This document shows, one piece after another, positions 1 to 8,616 of a stretch of DNA of 38,936 nt; position 1 is the first letter of the stretch; each line of letters opens with the position of its first letter. Source of the stretch: Sphaerotilus sp. (GTDB lineage Bacteria; Pseudomonadota; Gammaproteobacteria; Burkholderiales; Burkholderiaceae_C); contig NZ_JAAFKF010000028.1 in assembly GCF_013299175.1 (NCBI RefSeq), forward strand, positions 1 to 38,936. Reading direction: 5' to 3'. The notes beneath the pieces were generated by a model. That model saw only the letters and a list, made by a program, of their open reading frames with translations, ran no database searches and had not been told where the DNA came from. The position numbers and the translations under genes were made by a program.

Positions 1-306
1 GTCCGCTTGGTGCAGGTATCGGTTACTGCCAACCGCCGAGGACAACTGTTTGAAAAGCTCCAGTCGATCCACTGCGGAAATCTTGGCGTAGCAGCGTTGC
101 TGCATCTGGGCGTCGAACCAAGCGGGAAATTCTTCTTGTCGGAGCCAGGAGAGTATTTTGTTTTGCCGCAGCGTTTCGCAGGCGTGGGTTTGCAGCTCGT
201 TGATGGCGCGGGTGGTGAAGCCTGCTTGTTCAAGACCGATGTCCAGCCCGCCAGCTCCTGCGAACAAAGAAATCATGGCGAAAGATCGCGCGGGGACTGC
301 TTGCAT
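1..306 (-). CDS. DNA (cytosine-5) methyltransferase, N-terminal part, cut by window edge
   Basis: The minus strand reads MISLFAGAGGLDIGLEQAGF, the SAM-binding motif I of C5-cytosine DNA methyltransferases, followed by a diverged segment that stays open to base 1. The enzyme would transfer a methyl group from SAM to cytosine C5 in a specific DNA site; the catalytic PCQ motif would lie beyond the window. The start is uncertain: ATG at 306 gives a ten-residue leader before an internal ATG at 276 that begins motif I directly, and neither has a good ribosome binding site. It lies downstream of, and in the same direction as, an adenine methyltransferase gene, so the two probably form one modification locus. 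The family call rests on motif I and its spacing only; a restriction endonuclease, if present, is outside the window. Confidence 0.78.
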   Translation of the reverse strand, partial: MQAVPARSFAMISLFAGAGGLDIGLEQAGFTTRAINELQTHACETLRQNKILSWLRQEEFPAWFDAQMQQRCYAKISAVDRLELFKQLSSAVGSNRYLHQAD

Positions 307-419
307 CACAAGGCTGCGTGCATCGCAGTGTGTCCGGCTAACGAAGTCACGCCGGCCTTGTGTTGGTAGTCACAGAGATTCAGTGCCATGAACAGCGGTC
401 TTTCGGGGTGTAGTCGGTG

Positions 420-2120
420 TCAGCCTTGGGCCAACAGTTGTGTTTCGGCTGGCGTCAAACCGTAGAGTTCGCAAGCCGCTTTGTCACAGGCGGCCAGATC
501 CAGCGCCAATGCAGCTTGTGCCAGCCTCTCGCGCATCAGTGCGGACACGGTTGACCATCGTGGTAGTCGGATGCGCCGCAGATACTGGGCTTGGTAGCGC
601 AGGAACCCACCTTGCATCGTCGTCGAATACGCAGTGATGAACTGTCGCGTCACGCAGGACAGGAGCACCGCATGCAAGGCCCGCAGCTCCCACTCCTCGG
701 ACACCACGAAATAGAGGTTGTGGTGCGGGTAGAGCCAGCCGTCCTCGAACACCACATGGGCCGAGCCCTTGATGTCCGGGATCAGCAGCTTGGGGCTCGT
801 CGCCAGAGAGGGTGTGATGCGGTCAATGGTGCGATACCAACTTGCGGGCGATTTCTGAGCCACATGGCGTCGGGCGATGGCTTCACGGTGTTGTCCGAGA
901 TGGGCGGACAGTTTGGGATAGTGGGCGAGGTCCACCAACCGGCCATCGTCCTCGAACGGGTTGATCACCCCTGACCCGCGCCAGCGCACGACACCGCTGG
1001 CGATGTCCTTGGTCGTGACCAATGGCAGCTTGCGACTGGATTCCACGTCCAGTTCGTCCATCGGGCCGATGAAGGCTTTGTCCGCTCCGGTGGCAACACC
1101 AATCCCGACTTTGCAGCCAGCTTCCTCCAAGGTCGGGAACAGGGCCTCCAGGCGGCGCAGCAGGGCGCGTTGATCGGATGAACTCAACACCCAGGGCGCG
1201 TCACCGGTGCTCACCTGCTCAATCAGGGACACACCGAGTTCAGGACATGGTTGGCCTTGGCGCAATGCTTGGGCAAGCTGCGCGAGCCTGATCGCTTGTA
1301 GTTCGGGCCGTGCCGCAACCAGAGTGGCGCCCGGGGGCGCTTTCTCGATGAGCGTGATGGCGGGATAGGCAATCACGTCGGTGTCGAAGGCCGGGGTGTC
1401 CACCATGTCCACATAGGCCCGCAGGTGGAAGCCCTCGGCCACTTTGGCCCGCAGGGGGCGGCCGTACTGGTTCTTGGTCCAGCGGTCGGCGCAGATGAAT
1501 GCGAGCTGGCCGTGTTCGGCGAGCAGGTCGAGCGAACGCTCGATGAACGGGATGTAGAGATCGGCCCGATCGTAGAGCGTGGTGTAGCGTTTGCGGTATT
1601 GCGCCAGCAGCGCGGCGGGGATCAGTTCCTGGCGCACATACGGCGGATTGCCCACCACGACATCGAAGCGACCCGGCATCGATGAAAGCAGAAAATCGGC
1701 ACAGACCAGCCACGCCGAGGCCAAGCGAGCACCTTCAGCGGCCCCCAGTCCGAACTCGGACAGGAGCGAGTGGAGCTTGGCCTGCGTCGCATTGAAGGTG
1801 CCACGGTGCAATTCGACCGCCCGGATGCAATCGGCCAAATCCCCCTGGTGGTTCGCTGATTGAACCATCGTCATCAGCCTGCGCACCGCTGCCAGCAGGA
1901 ATTCGCCGCCTCCAAACGACGGTTCGAGGAGCCGCATGCGGTACAGCGGCTGGTCCTGCGTGTAGCCGACGAGGTCCAGCATGAAGTCCACGATTTCGTG
2001 GCGCGTGTAGACCGCTCCGCGCTCGCTCGGGTTAGCGCCATGGGCGAGCTGCTCGACGGCTTCGGCAATGGGACAGAAGCCGTCCAGGGAGGGTTGGTCG
2101 ATCAGCAGCGCATGCGGCAT
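420..2120 (-). CDS. N6-adenine DNA methyltransferase, Eco57I/TaqI-like
   Basis: This 566-residue protein has the two hallmarks of an amino-methyltransferase acting on DNA: a SAM-binding motif I ([12 protein letters not shown], residues about 64-75) and the catalytic motif IV NPPY (158-161) in the context [12 protein letters not shown]. An aromatic-rich C-terminal half (residues about 300-540) looks like the target-recognition region of TaqI/Eco57I-type enzymes. It would methylate adenine N6 in a specific sequence. No nuclease motif is visible in the chain, so it appears to be methylase only. The gene is followed in the same direction by a C5-cytosine methyltransferase after about 110 bases. 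Two methylases of different chemistry in a row suggest a Type II system with an asymmetric or dual target, or a BREX/DISARM-like context; the deciding genes are outside the window. The ATG at 2120 has only a weak upstream CAGG. Confidence 0.85.
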   Translation of the reverse strand: MPHALLIDQPSLDGFCPIAEAVEQLAHGANPSERGAVYTRHEIVDFMLDLVGYTQDQPLYRMRLLEPSFGGGEFLLAAVRRLMTMVQSANHQGDLADCIRAVELHRGTFNATQAKLHSLLSEFGLGAAEGARLASAWLVCADFLLSSMPGRFDVVVGNPPYVRQELIPAALLAQYRKRYTTLYDRADLYIPFIERSLDLLAEHGQLAFICADRWTKNQYGRPLRAKVAEGFHLRAYVDMVDTPAFDTDVIAYPAITLIEKAPPGATLVAARPELQAIRLAQLAQALRQGQPCPELGVSLIEQVSTGDAPWVLSSSDQRALLRRLEALFPTLEEAGCKVGIGVATGADKAFIGPMDELDVESSRKLPLVTTKDIASGVVRWRGSGVINPFEDDGRLVDLAHYPKLSAHLGQHREAIARRHVAQKSPASWYRTIDRITPSLATSPKLLIPDIKGSAHVVFEDGWLYPHHNLYFVVSEEWELRALHAVLLSCVTRQFITAYSTTMQGGFLRYQAQYLRRIRLPRWSTVSALMRERLAQAALALDLAACDKAACELYGLTPAETQLLAQG

Positions 2121-2150
2121 GGCCTGAATCCAGGTGCAGTTGACTTGTGA

Positions 2151-3386
2151 TCAGAACGGCGCATCATCCCGACGCCCACGCTTGCGCTCCGGCGCCGGCT
2201 CTTCCTTCGGCGGCATGTCTTCCTTCTTGATGCGCGTCGGCTTGCGGATCGTCACGACCGGGGCGGGCGCCGCGTTGGCGTCAGGCATCGGCTCGAAGGC
2301 GGCGGCCAGTGCAGCGGCCGGCGACAGCGGGATGTCGAACACGGGCTTCTCGGCGGCCTGCTCCGCGGCTTCTTCTGCGGCGAGTTCTGCCACCAGTTCG
2401 GGTTGTGTCTCGGCGATGAACACGTCCAGCGGTGTCAGTGCGGCGGCGCCGCTGCGGGCCGAGGCGATGGTGTCGGTGCCGGTGCCGGTGGTCTTGGCGC
2501 GAACCTTGGTGGCGCGGGCCTTGGGCGTGACCGGGGCCGACGACGTGACCACCGGGGCCGTGTCGTCCTCGGTGATCACGCGGGTGTATTGCGCCAGGAT
2601 CGGCACCAGTTGCGCATACACCTTGGGCGAGCCAGCCAGGACTTCACGCTGGTACAGGAAGTCCGCTTCGCCCGTGAAGTTGCCGACCAGACCACCGGCC
2701 TCCGTGACGATCAGCGAGCCAGCCGCCACGTCCCACGGGTGCAGCCCGGTCTCGAAGAAGGCGTCGTACCAGCCCGCCGCCACATAGCACAGGTCCAGTG
2801 CCGCGGCCCCCGGCCGGCGCAGGCCGGCGCACAGCGGCATCAGCTCTTCCATGATCTTCAGGTAACGCTTGAAGTTGTCGCCCTTGCGGAAGGGAAAGCC
2901 GGTGCCGATCAGCGCGTCGGCCAGCCGGATGCGCTTGGACACGCGCAGGCGCTTGTCGTTCATGAAGGCGCCGCGGCCCTTGGTGGCGTAGAACAGGTCG
3001 TTGCGGGCCGGGTCGTACACGACGGCCTGCTCGACCTTGCCCTTGAACGCCAGCGCGATCGACACCGCGTACTGCGGGAAGCCGTGGATGAAGTTGGTGG
3101 TGCCGTCCAGCGGGTCGATGATCCAGACGTAGTCGCTGGTCTGCGAACCCATCGAACGTCCCGATTCCTCGGCCAGGATGGCGTGGTCCGGGTAGGCGGT
3201 CAGCAGGGTCTCGATGATGGCGCGCTCGGCCGCCTGATCGACCTCGGTGACGAAGTCGTTCGGCCCCTTGCTGGTGACGGTCAGGCGGTCTACGTCGAGA
3301 CTGGCCCGGTTGATGATCGCTCCGGCCGCGCGTGCGGCCTTGATGGCGATGTTGAGCATGGGGTGCAAGGTGGATTGCTGCGACAT
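2151..3386 (-). CDS. suhB: Inositol-1-monophosphatase family protein (SuhB) with long C-terminal tail
   Basis: Residues 1-270 are a complete inositol monophosphatase: metal-binding AEESG (Glu73/74), the [10 protein letters not shown] motif (Asp91, Asp94, residues 90-99) and the C-terminal [10 protein letters not shown] motif (Asp229). The family hydrolyses myo-inositol-1-phosphate with Mg2+; in proteobacteria SuhB also binds RNA polymerase and NusA in rRNA antitermination. The usual length is about 265 residues, but this protein has 411: the last 140 residues are Ala/Pro/Glu-rich and end in a very basic-acidic [10 protein letters not shown] stretch, probably disordered. The gene is divergent from trmJ, an arrangement common in betaproteobacteria. 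The ATG at 3386 gives the standard family N terminus. Confidence 0.93.
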   Translation of the reverse strand: MSQQSTLHPMLNIAIKAARAAGAIINRASLDVDRLTVTSKGPNDFVTEVDQAAERAIIETLLTAYPDHAILAEESGRSMGSQTSDYVWIIDPLDGTTNFIHGFPQYAVSIALAFKGKVEQAVVYDPARNDLFYATKGRGAFMNDKRLRVSKRIRLADALIGTGFPFRKGDNFKRYLKIMEELMPLCAGLRRPGAAALDLCYVAAGWYDAFFETGLHPWDVAAGSLIVTEAGGLVGNFTGEADFLYQREVLAGSPKVYAQLVPILAQYTRVITEDDTAPVVTSSAPVTPKARATKVRAKTTGTGTDTIASARSGAAALTPLDVFIAETQPELVAELAAEEAAEQAAEKPVFDIPLSPAAALAAAFEPMPDANAAPAPVVTIRKPTRIKKEDMPPKEEPAPERKRGRRDDAPF

Positions 3387-3553
3387 GGCGGGGATGGCTC
3401 CGGGGGACTCGAACGGCGGATGGCCGCGACGCGGGGTGCGTGGCGACGTGGCAAGGGGCTGGCGGTGGGAAAGAGCAGCGGCGGGCGGCGCAAGGCAGCG
3501 GGCCTAAGATAACCGTCCATTTTACGGTGCTTTGACCACGCCTTGACCATCCC

Positions 3554-4318
3554 ATGCCAGATTCCACGCCCCTCGCCCCGGTTTCGACCCCCGACTCCAC
3601 CCGATTCGTGTTGGTGAGGACCAGCCATCCGGGCAACGTCGGCGCCACGGCGCGGGCCATGAAGGTGATGGGTTTCACCGACCTGGTGCTGGTGGCGCCG
3701 CGCTTCGGCAATGTACTCAGCCAGGAGGAGACGGTGGCGATGGCCAGTGGGGCGGCGGACATCCTCGTGCGCGCGCGCATCGTGCCGACGCTGGAAGAGG
3801 CGCTCGACGGCATCCAGGTTGCCTGCGCCACGGCGATGACGCCGCGCGACTTCGGCCCGCCCACCGTGGCGCCGCGCCCGTACTTCGCCGAACTCGCCGC
3901 CAGCGCGTCCCGCGTGGCCTTCGTCTTCGGCAGCGAACGCTATGGCCTGTCCAACGAGGATGTCTACCGCTGCCACGTCTGCCTGTCGATCCCGACCCAT
4001 CCGGACTATGGCTCGCTCAACCTGGCGCAGGCGGTGCAGTTGCTGTCCTACGACTGGCGGCAGGCGCTGGGCGGTTTCACGGTGGCGCCCCGCACCCGTG
4101 ACGCGCAGCTCGCCTCGGTGGACATGGTGCAGGGCGCACTCGCCCATTGGGAGGATGCGCTGGTCCGCCTCGGTTTCCTGAACCCGGCGGTACCGCGCAA
4201 GCTGTTGCCAAGATTGAACCAACTGTGCAATCGGGCGCAGTTGACGCAGGAAGAAATTCACGTTCTCCGCGGGATTGCACGCGCCGTCATCCAGTCCGCA
4301 GAAAAGGGGCCGACATGA
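3554..4318 (+). CDS. trmJ: tRNA (cytidine/uridine-2'-O)-methyltransferase TrmJ
   Basis: This is a SPOUT-superfamily RNA methyltransferase that 2'-O-methylates position 32 of the tRNA anticodon loop using SAM. The N-terminal VRTSHPGNVGATARAMK block and the C-terminal trefoil-knot block (FGSERYGLSNED, then IPTHPDYGSLNLAQAVQLL) are typical of TrmJ/TrmH-type enzymes. The length of 254 residues fits the family. The 13 or so extra residues before RFVLVRTSHP are low complexity and the ATG at 3554 is the only good start. It is divergent from suhB across about 165 bases. In many betaproteobacteria cysE follows directly; here an acyltransferase gene begins 7 bases after the stop. Confidence 0.93.
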   Translation: MPDSTPLAPVSTPDSTRFVLVRTSHPGNVGATARAMKVMGFTDLVLVAPRFGNVLSQEETVAMASGAADILVRARIVPTLEEALDGIQVACATAMTPRDFGPPTVAPRPYFAELAASASRVAFVFGSERYGLSNEDVYRCHVCLSIPTHPDYGSLNLAQAVQLLSYDWRQALGGFTVAPRTRDAQLASVDMVQGALAHWEDALVRLGFLNPAVPRKLLPRLNQLCNRAQLTQEEIHVLRGIARAVIQSAEKGPT

Positions 4319-4325
4319 ACCGCAA

Positions 4326-5432
4326 ATGCACCCAATCCCCCGCTTCCACCAGATCGATTTTCTTCGTGGCCTTGCCTGTCTGAGCGTGGTCGCTTTCCAC
4401 TTTCTGCACCGTGGGCAGGTGGGGGGGTGGCTGGTGGATCCGGTGCTGCCGTGGCTGGAGTCGGCGGCTTCGCTGGGGCACCTGGGGGTGCATCTGTTCT
4501 TCATGGTCAGCGGCTTCGTGATCCTGATGACGGCCGAGGGCGCGACGGTGCGGGGGTTCATCGCCTCGCGGGTGTCGCGGCTGTATCCGGCGTTCTGGGT
4601 GGGGGTGCTGCTGACGGCGGCGGTGGTCTGGTGGTCCGGCAGCGCGGTGTTCGCGGTGACGCCGGGGCAGGTGCTGGCCAATCTGACGATGGTGCCGCAC
4701 TGGGTCCACGTCGAGTTCGTGGACGGGGCGTACTGGTCGCTGGCGGCGGAGCTGCAGTTCTACCTGCTGGTGGTCGCGCTGCTGCACTTCGGGCAGATGC
4801 GGCGGGTCGAGTGGTGGGCCGCGGCCTGGTTGCTCGTGTCCAGCGTCAACGCGGTGCGCCGCCTCTATCCGCTGGAGTTCTGGCTGGATGCGCGCTGGGC
4901 GCCGCTGTTCGTGGCCGGCATGCTGTTCTACCGCATCAGCCGCAAGGGCTGGAACGGCCAGCGGTACCTGCTGCTGCTGTGGGCCTGCAGTCTGACGCTC
5001 TGGTATGGCTGGAGCGGCGCGGTGGAGGCCAAGCTCGGGCGGGAGCCGATGGACCTGGGCTCGCCGCTCCAGGTGGTGGTGTGTCTGGCGCTGTTCCATG
5101 CGGTGTTTCTGGCGATTGTCAGCGGACGCTGGACGATGCGGGCCTCGCCGCTGGTGTACTGGTTCGGGGTGCTGACCTACCCGGTGTACCTGCTGCACCA
5201 GAACATCGGCTACCTCGCGCTGATGGCACCGGTGCCGGTCTGGCAGCGGCTCGATTTCCATCTGCGGGTGGTGGTGGTGGTGGTGGCCGTCGTGGGGGTG
5301 GCGTGGCTGGTGAACCGCTGGGTGGAGCGGCCACTGGCCCGGCGCCTGCGGGCTGCGCTCGATCCGGTCGGCCGCGTCCAACCCCCGGCGCACCGCACTC
5401 CCAAGCTGCGCCCGCAAGCCATGGTGCGCTGA
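4326..5432 (+). CDS. Acyltransferase family 3 (OafA/NodX-like) integral membrane O-acyltransferase
   Basis: The protein has about 368 residues in roughly ten hydrophobic helices. The N terminus, IDFLRGLACLSVVAFHF, is the family signature, with the conserved Arg and the His at the end of TM1; a second family block, YWSLAAELQFYL, resembles the WSLxxExQFYL motif. Such enzymes transfer acyl groups (often acetyl) to sugars of O-antigen, exopolysaccharide or other cell-surface glycans. The start at 4326 is chosen because it begins just before the first family motif; an earlier in-frame ATG (4275) would overlap trmJ by 44 bases and add non-family sequence. Near the C terminus a (GTG)n codon run (about 5268-5285) encodes six valines in a TM helix. 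It is probably co-transcribed with trmJ. The substrate is unknown. Confidence 0.85.
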   Translation: MHPIPRFHQIDFLRGLACLSVVAFHFLHRGQVGGWLVDPVLPWLESAASLGHLGVHLFFMVSGFVILMTAEGATVRGFIASRVSRLYPAFWVGVLLTAAVVWWSGSAVFAVTPGQVLANLTMVPHWVHVEFVDGAYWSLAAELQFYLLVVALLHFGQMRRVEWWAAAWLLVSSVNAVRRLYPLEFWLDARWAPLFVAGMLFYRISRKGWNGQRYLLLLWACSLTLWYGWSGAVEAKLGREPMDLGSPLQVVVCLALFHAVFLAIVSGRWTMRASPLVYWFGVLTYPVYLLHQNIGYLALMAPVPVWQRLDFHLRVVVVVVAVVGVAWLVNRWVERPLARRLRAALDPVGRVQPPAHRTPKLRPQAMVR

Positions 5433-5507
5433 CCGAGCCAGTGCCATCGGTGGGGATTGGGCGCCGCGCCTACACTCGGCAGTCCTTGCCGCCCTGCCGA
5501 GCCCGCC

Positions 5508-6287
5508 ATGTTCCCTCGCCTGAAAGAAGACATCGCCTGCATTCTCGAACGCGATCCGGCCGCCCGGTCGGTCTTCGAGGTCGTGACCTGCTATCCCGGC
5601 CTGCATGCGCTGTGGATCCAGCGCATGGCGCACTGGTGCTGGGTGCGCGGGCTGCGCTGGCTGGGCCGCTTCCTGTCGCACCTGGGGCGGTTTTTCACGG
5701 GCATCGAGATCCACCCCGGCGCCACCTTCGGCCGCCGTGTCTTCATCGACCATGGCATGGGCGTGGTGATCGGCGAGATGGCCGAGATCGGCGACGACTG
5801 CACCATCTACCAGGGCGTCACGCTGGGCGGCACTTCGCTGGTGAAAGGGGCCAAGCGCCACCCGACACTGGGCAAGGGCGTGATCGTCGGCGCCCATGCG
5901 AGCGTGCTGGGTGGCTTCACGGTGGGCGATGGCGCGCGGGTCGGCTCGGGTGCCGTCGTGACCAAGCCGGTGCCGGAAGGCGCCACGGCAGTCGGCAACC
6001 CGGCGCGCATCATCGCCGCGCAGGTGGACGCCCAGCGCGAAGCCGTCGCCGCCCGGATGGGCTTCTCGGCCTACGGCGTGACGCAGGGCGAAGACCCGGT
6101 CGCGCAGGCGATGAAGGGCCTGATCGACAACGCCTCGGGCCACGAGCACCAGATCGCGCTGCTGTGGCAGGCGATCGAGAAGCTCTCGGCCCGCGCACGC
6201 GAGCTGCCCAGCGACGCCTGTGTGCCGCAGGATGCCCACACCACCGAATCGTTCGATGCCGAGCGCCTTAACCGCCTTGTGAAGTAG
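5508..6287 (+). CDS. cysE: Serine O-acetyltransferase CysE (short, EpsC-type)
   Basis: This enzyme acetylates L-serine with acetyl-CoA, the first step of cysteine synthesis. The first 65 residues hold the helical SAT region; then come left-handed beta-helix hexapeptide repeats with the family core [20 protein letters not shown] and the CoA/serine-site loop [20 protein letters not shown]. The chain has 259 residues. I take ATG 5508 ([17 protein letters not shown]), because the 17 codons upstream are not family sequence and a TACACT -10-like element lies at 5471-5476, inside that upstream stretch. The last 70 residues are a helical tail longer than in minimal EpsC proteins. A hairpin follows the stop. 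Confidence 0.93.
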   Translation: MFPRLKEDIACILERDPAARSVFEVVTCYPGLHALWIQRMAHWCWVRGLRWLGRFLSHLGRFFTGIEIHPGATFGRRVFIDHGMGVVIGEMAEIGDDCTIYQGVTLGGTSLVKGAKRHPTLGKGVIVGAHASVLGGFTVGDGARVGSGAVVTKPVPEGATAVGNPARIIAAQVDAQREAVAARMGFSAYGVTQGEDPVAQAMKGLIDNASGHEHQIALLWQAIEKLSARARELPSDACVPQDAHTTESFDAERLNRLVK

Positions 6288-6293
6288 CTTGGT

Positions 6294-6310
6294 GCAGGTG
6301 CTCCGCCTGC
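6294..6310. terminator. Hairpin after cysE (possible terminator)
   Basis: GCAGGTG (6294-6300) pairs with CGCCTGC (6304-6310) across a three-base loop, including one G-T wobble. It starts 7 bases after the cysE stop, where a terminator would be expected, but there is no clear T-run after it, so intrinsic termination is doubtful. It also lies about 40 bases upstream of the next gene and could be part of that leader. Confidence 0.35.
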
Positions 6311-6350
6311 GGTATGGTCTGGTTTGTCACAATTGGTACTGAGGCATTCC

Positions 6351-7982
6351 ATGCAATCGGATCGATCCGTTGTCGGCAGAGGGTTGGCCGTGGGTCTGGT
6401 GTCGGTGCTGGCGCTGGTGCAGTGCGCCTGTGGCGGCAGTGACGGCAGTGGCGAGACCGTCTCTGCAGCATCCCTGGTGTCCCTGGTCGAGCCGATGACG
6501 GCGGCTTTTGCCCAGCCGGATGAACGGCCACTGGTGGCGTGGCCGGCGTGCTTGCCATCGGGGCAGGGCGTGGACTACCCGGTCGGTCCTGGGCAGGCGC
6601 TGACCTCGCTGGAGCAGGTGCCCTGGGAGCGGCTCGCGCCGGGCGACACGGTGCGCATCCACCACAGCGTGGCCCCCTACCGCGGCAAGTTCCTGCTGGC
6701 CGCCCACGGCACGGCAGACCGCCCGGTGCGCGTCTGCGGTGTGCGTGGGCCGAACGGCGAGCGGCCGGTGATCGACGGACAGGGCGCCACGACCCGCCCC
6801 GCGCTGCTCGCGGCCTTCGAGGGCAGCGTGAGCGACATCCAGCAAAGCCGCGCGCTCGCCATGGTCACGAAGCTGGCGTCGGACGCCTGGACCGACCGGC
6901 CGGCCTACCTCCAGATCGACGGTTTGAAGTTCACCCATGCCCACCCGGCCTACCAGTTCCGCGACGCGGCCGGGGCGGTGAAGACCTACGCCGACTTCGG
7001 CGCCTGCGTCTGGATCGACCGTGGCGATCACATCACCATTGCCGACAACGAGTTGACCGATTGCGTCATGGGCGTCTTCAGCCGCTCCGCCGACGATGGC
7101 AGCGGCGCGGTCACCGAGAACCTGCGCCTGGTCGGCAACGTGATCCGTGGCAATGGCCTGGCCGGCAGCGAATCCGAGCACAACACCTACACCCAGGGGC
7201 TGGGCGTCGTCATCGAGCACAACGTCTACGGCCCGCTGCGCCCCGGCGCCGGCGGCAACGCGATCAAGGACCGCTCGGCGGGCCTCGTCGTGCGCTACAA
7301 CCGCATCGAGGAAGGCGCACACGCCATCGATCTGGTCGAAGCCGAGGATTTCCCGCTGCTGGCGCTGGCCCGGCCCGACTACCGCACCACGCTGGTCTAC
7401 GGCAACCAGATCCGCAAGAACGGCGACACCGGCAGCGTCATCCACTACGGCGGCGACCACTACGGCAGCACGCCCGGCGCCCTCTGGGGCGAGCCGATCT
7501 TCCGCAAGGGCGTGCTGCAGTTCTTCCACAACACGGTGATCGTGACCGGTGGCGATGCGGCGGTGTTCCAGCTTTCCACCACCGAGGAGCGCGCCGAGGT
7601 GTGGAACAACGCCATCGTTTTCGCGAGCACCGTGGTCGAGAAGAGCCTGCGCGCGGGCCAGTCGGTGCAGCCACCCTGGGTCACGGGCGGGATCGTCAAC
7701 TTCGGGCGCAACTGGCTGTCGATCGGGTGGCAGGACACGGACCAGTGGCACGCGCTGACGGGGCAACTGCGCTTGGCGGTGGCGCCGCTGACGGGGTTGC
7801 GCTCGCCGCTGGTGGCGGGCGGCTGGGTGCCGCTGGCGGGCAGTGTGCTGGTGGACGCGGCCACGGTGGCGCCGACGGGGGTGGCCGCGGTGCCGATCCT
7901 CTGGCAGCTTGATGCCGTCGGGCGGACACAGGCGCGCGTGGTGAAGGGTGCTGCGCTCGACCTCGGGGCGGTCGAGCAGTGA
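6351..7982 (+). CDS. Secreted right-handed parallel beta-helix protein, probable lipoprotein
   Basis: The 543-residue protein starts with a basic segment, a hydrophobic stretch (residues about 10-25) and a Cys-Ala-Cys-Gly-Gly sequence, suggesting a lipoprotein signal peptide; the lipobox is not canonical because neither cysteine has the usual L-[AS]-[GA] before it. The rest consists of recurring short strands with Asn/Gly turns (for example ITIADNELTDCVMGVFSR, VVIEHNVYG, LVVRYNRIEEGAHAIDLVEA, VLQFFHNTVIV), the pattern of PbH1 repeats found in polysaccharide lyases and epimerases. The upstream GAGG at 6341-6344 sets ATG 6351 as the start. Nothing identifies a substrate, and no catalytic lyase motif is certain. 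It stands alone between cysE and the convergent mog gene. Confidence 0.75.
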   Translation: MQSDRSVVGRGLAVGLVSVLALVQCACGGSDGSGETVSAASLVSLVEPMTAAFAQPDERPLVAWPACLPSGQGVDYPVGPGQALTSLEQVPWERLAPGDTVRIHHSVAPYRGKFLLAAHGTADRPVRVCGVRGPNGERPVIDGQGATTRPALLAAFEGSVSDIQQSRALAMVTKLASDAWTDRPAYLQIDGLKFTHAHPAYQFRDAAGAVKTYADFGACVWIDRGDHITIADNELTDCVMGVFSRSADDGSGAVTENLRLVGNVIRGNGLAGSESEHNTYTQGLGVVIEHNVYGPLRPGAGGNAIKDRSAGLVVRYNRIEEGAHAIDLVEAEDFPLLALARPDYRTTLVYGNQIRKNGDTGSVIHYGGDHYGSTPGALWGEPIFRKGVLQFFHNTVIVTGGDAAVFQLSTTEERAEVWNNAIVFASTVVEKSLRAGQSVQPPWVTGGIVNFGRNWLSIGWQDTDQWHALTGQLRLAVAPLTGLRSPLVAGGWVPLAGSVLVDAATVAPTGVAAVPILWQLDAVGRTQARVVKGAALDLGAVEQ

Positions 7983-7986
7983 CCCG

Positions 7987-8616
7987 TCAGCCGCGCACCG
8001 GACGCTGCGCCGTCTTCGGCCGGAACGCCTTGCACACCGTGTCGCGCGTCTCGATGTACGGCCCGCCGATCAGGTCGATGCAATAAGGCACCGCGGCGAA
8101 GATCCCCGGACACGGCGGCACTGCGTTCGGCAAGCCCTCCAGCGTCTCGGCGATCGACTTCGGCTGGCCCGGCAGGTTCAGGACCAGCGCCCGGCCGCGG
8201 ATCACCGCCACCTGCCGCGACAGGATCGCCGTCGGCACGAAGCGCAGGCTGATCTGGCGCATCTGCTCGCCGAACCCCGGCATCACCTTGTCAGCCACCG
8301 CCAGCGTCGCCTCGGGCGTCACGTCGCGCAGCGCGGGGCCGGTGCCGCCGGTGGTCAGCACGAGGTCGCACTGGTTCACGTCCACCAGATCGCGCAGCGT
8401 GGCGCTGATGCCGTCCTGCTCGTCGGGGATCAGCCGCGTGACCCAGGTGACGGGGTTGTGCAGGGCGCGGGCCATCCACTCCTGCAGCGCCGGGATGCCC
8501 TTGTCCTCGTAGACGCCGCTGCTGGCGCGGTCACTGATCGACACCAGCCCGATGCGGATGGGCTCGGGTGGCGGCAGCGCGGGGACTGCGGAGGCTGGGG
8601 TGTCCGTGTCATGCAT
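7987..8616 (-). CDS. mog: Molybdopterin adenylyltransferase (MogA/MoaB family)
   Basis: The protein adenylylates molybdopterin with ATP, preparing it for molybdate insertion in molybdenum cofactor synthesis. The family core is intact: IGLVSISDRASSGVYEDKGIPAL at the N terminus and the molybdopterin-binding TTGGTGPALRDVTPEA block around residues 88-104, followed by LNLPGQPKSI. Its 209 residues are close to the 195 of MogA; about 20 extra N-terminal residues are Pro/Ala-rich. The gene overlaps the upstream darP by 8 bases and is probably translated from the same mRNA. It converges on the beta-helix gene with only 4 bases between stop codons. Confidence 0.92.
   Translation of the reverse strand: MHDTDTPASAVPALPPPEPIRIGLVSISDRASSGVYEDKGIPALQEWMARALHNPVTWVTRLIPDEQDGISATLRDLVDVNQCDLVLTTGGTGPALRDVTPEATLAVADKVMPGFGEQMRQISLRFVPTAILSRQVAVIRGRALVLNLPGQPKSIAETLEGLPNAVPPCPGIFAAVPYCIDLIGGPYIETRDTVCKAFRPKTAQRPVRG

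Noticed and set aside
2403..3512. Plus-strand frame antisense to suhB
   Set aside because: Gly/Arg/Val-rich composition with no motif; suhB on the other strand has all catalytic motifs.
5268..5285. (GTG)n microsatellite as a phase-variation tract
   Set aside because: It encodes a valine run within a TM helix and changes in steps of three would keep the frame, so it does not act as an on/off switch.
4287..6271. Two 600-plus-codon open frames, one on each strand, across the acyltransferase and cysE
   Set aside because: Both are in alternative frames of clear genes and are His/Gln/Pro/Arg- or Gly/Ala-rich with no recognisable motif, typical of high-G+C shadows.
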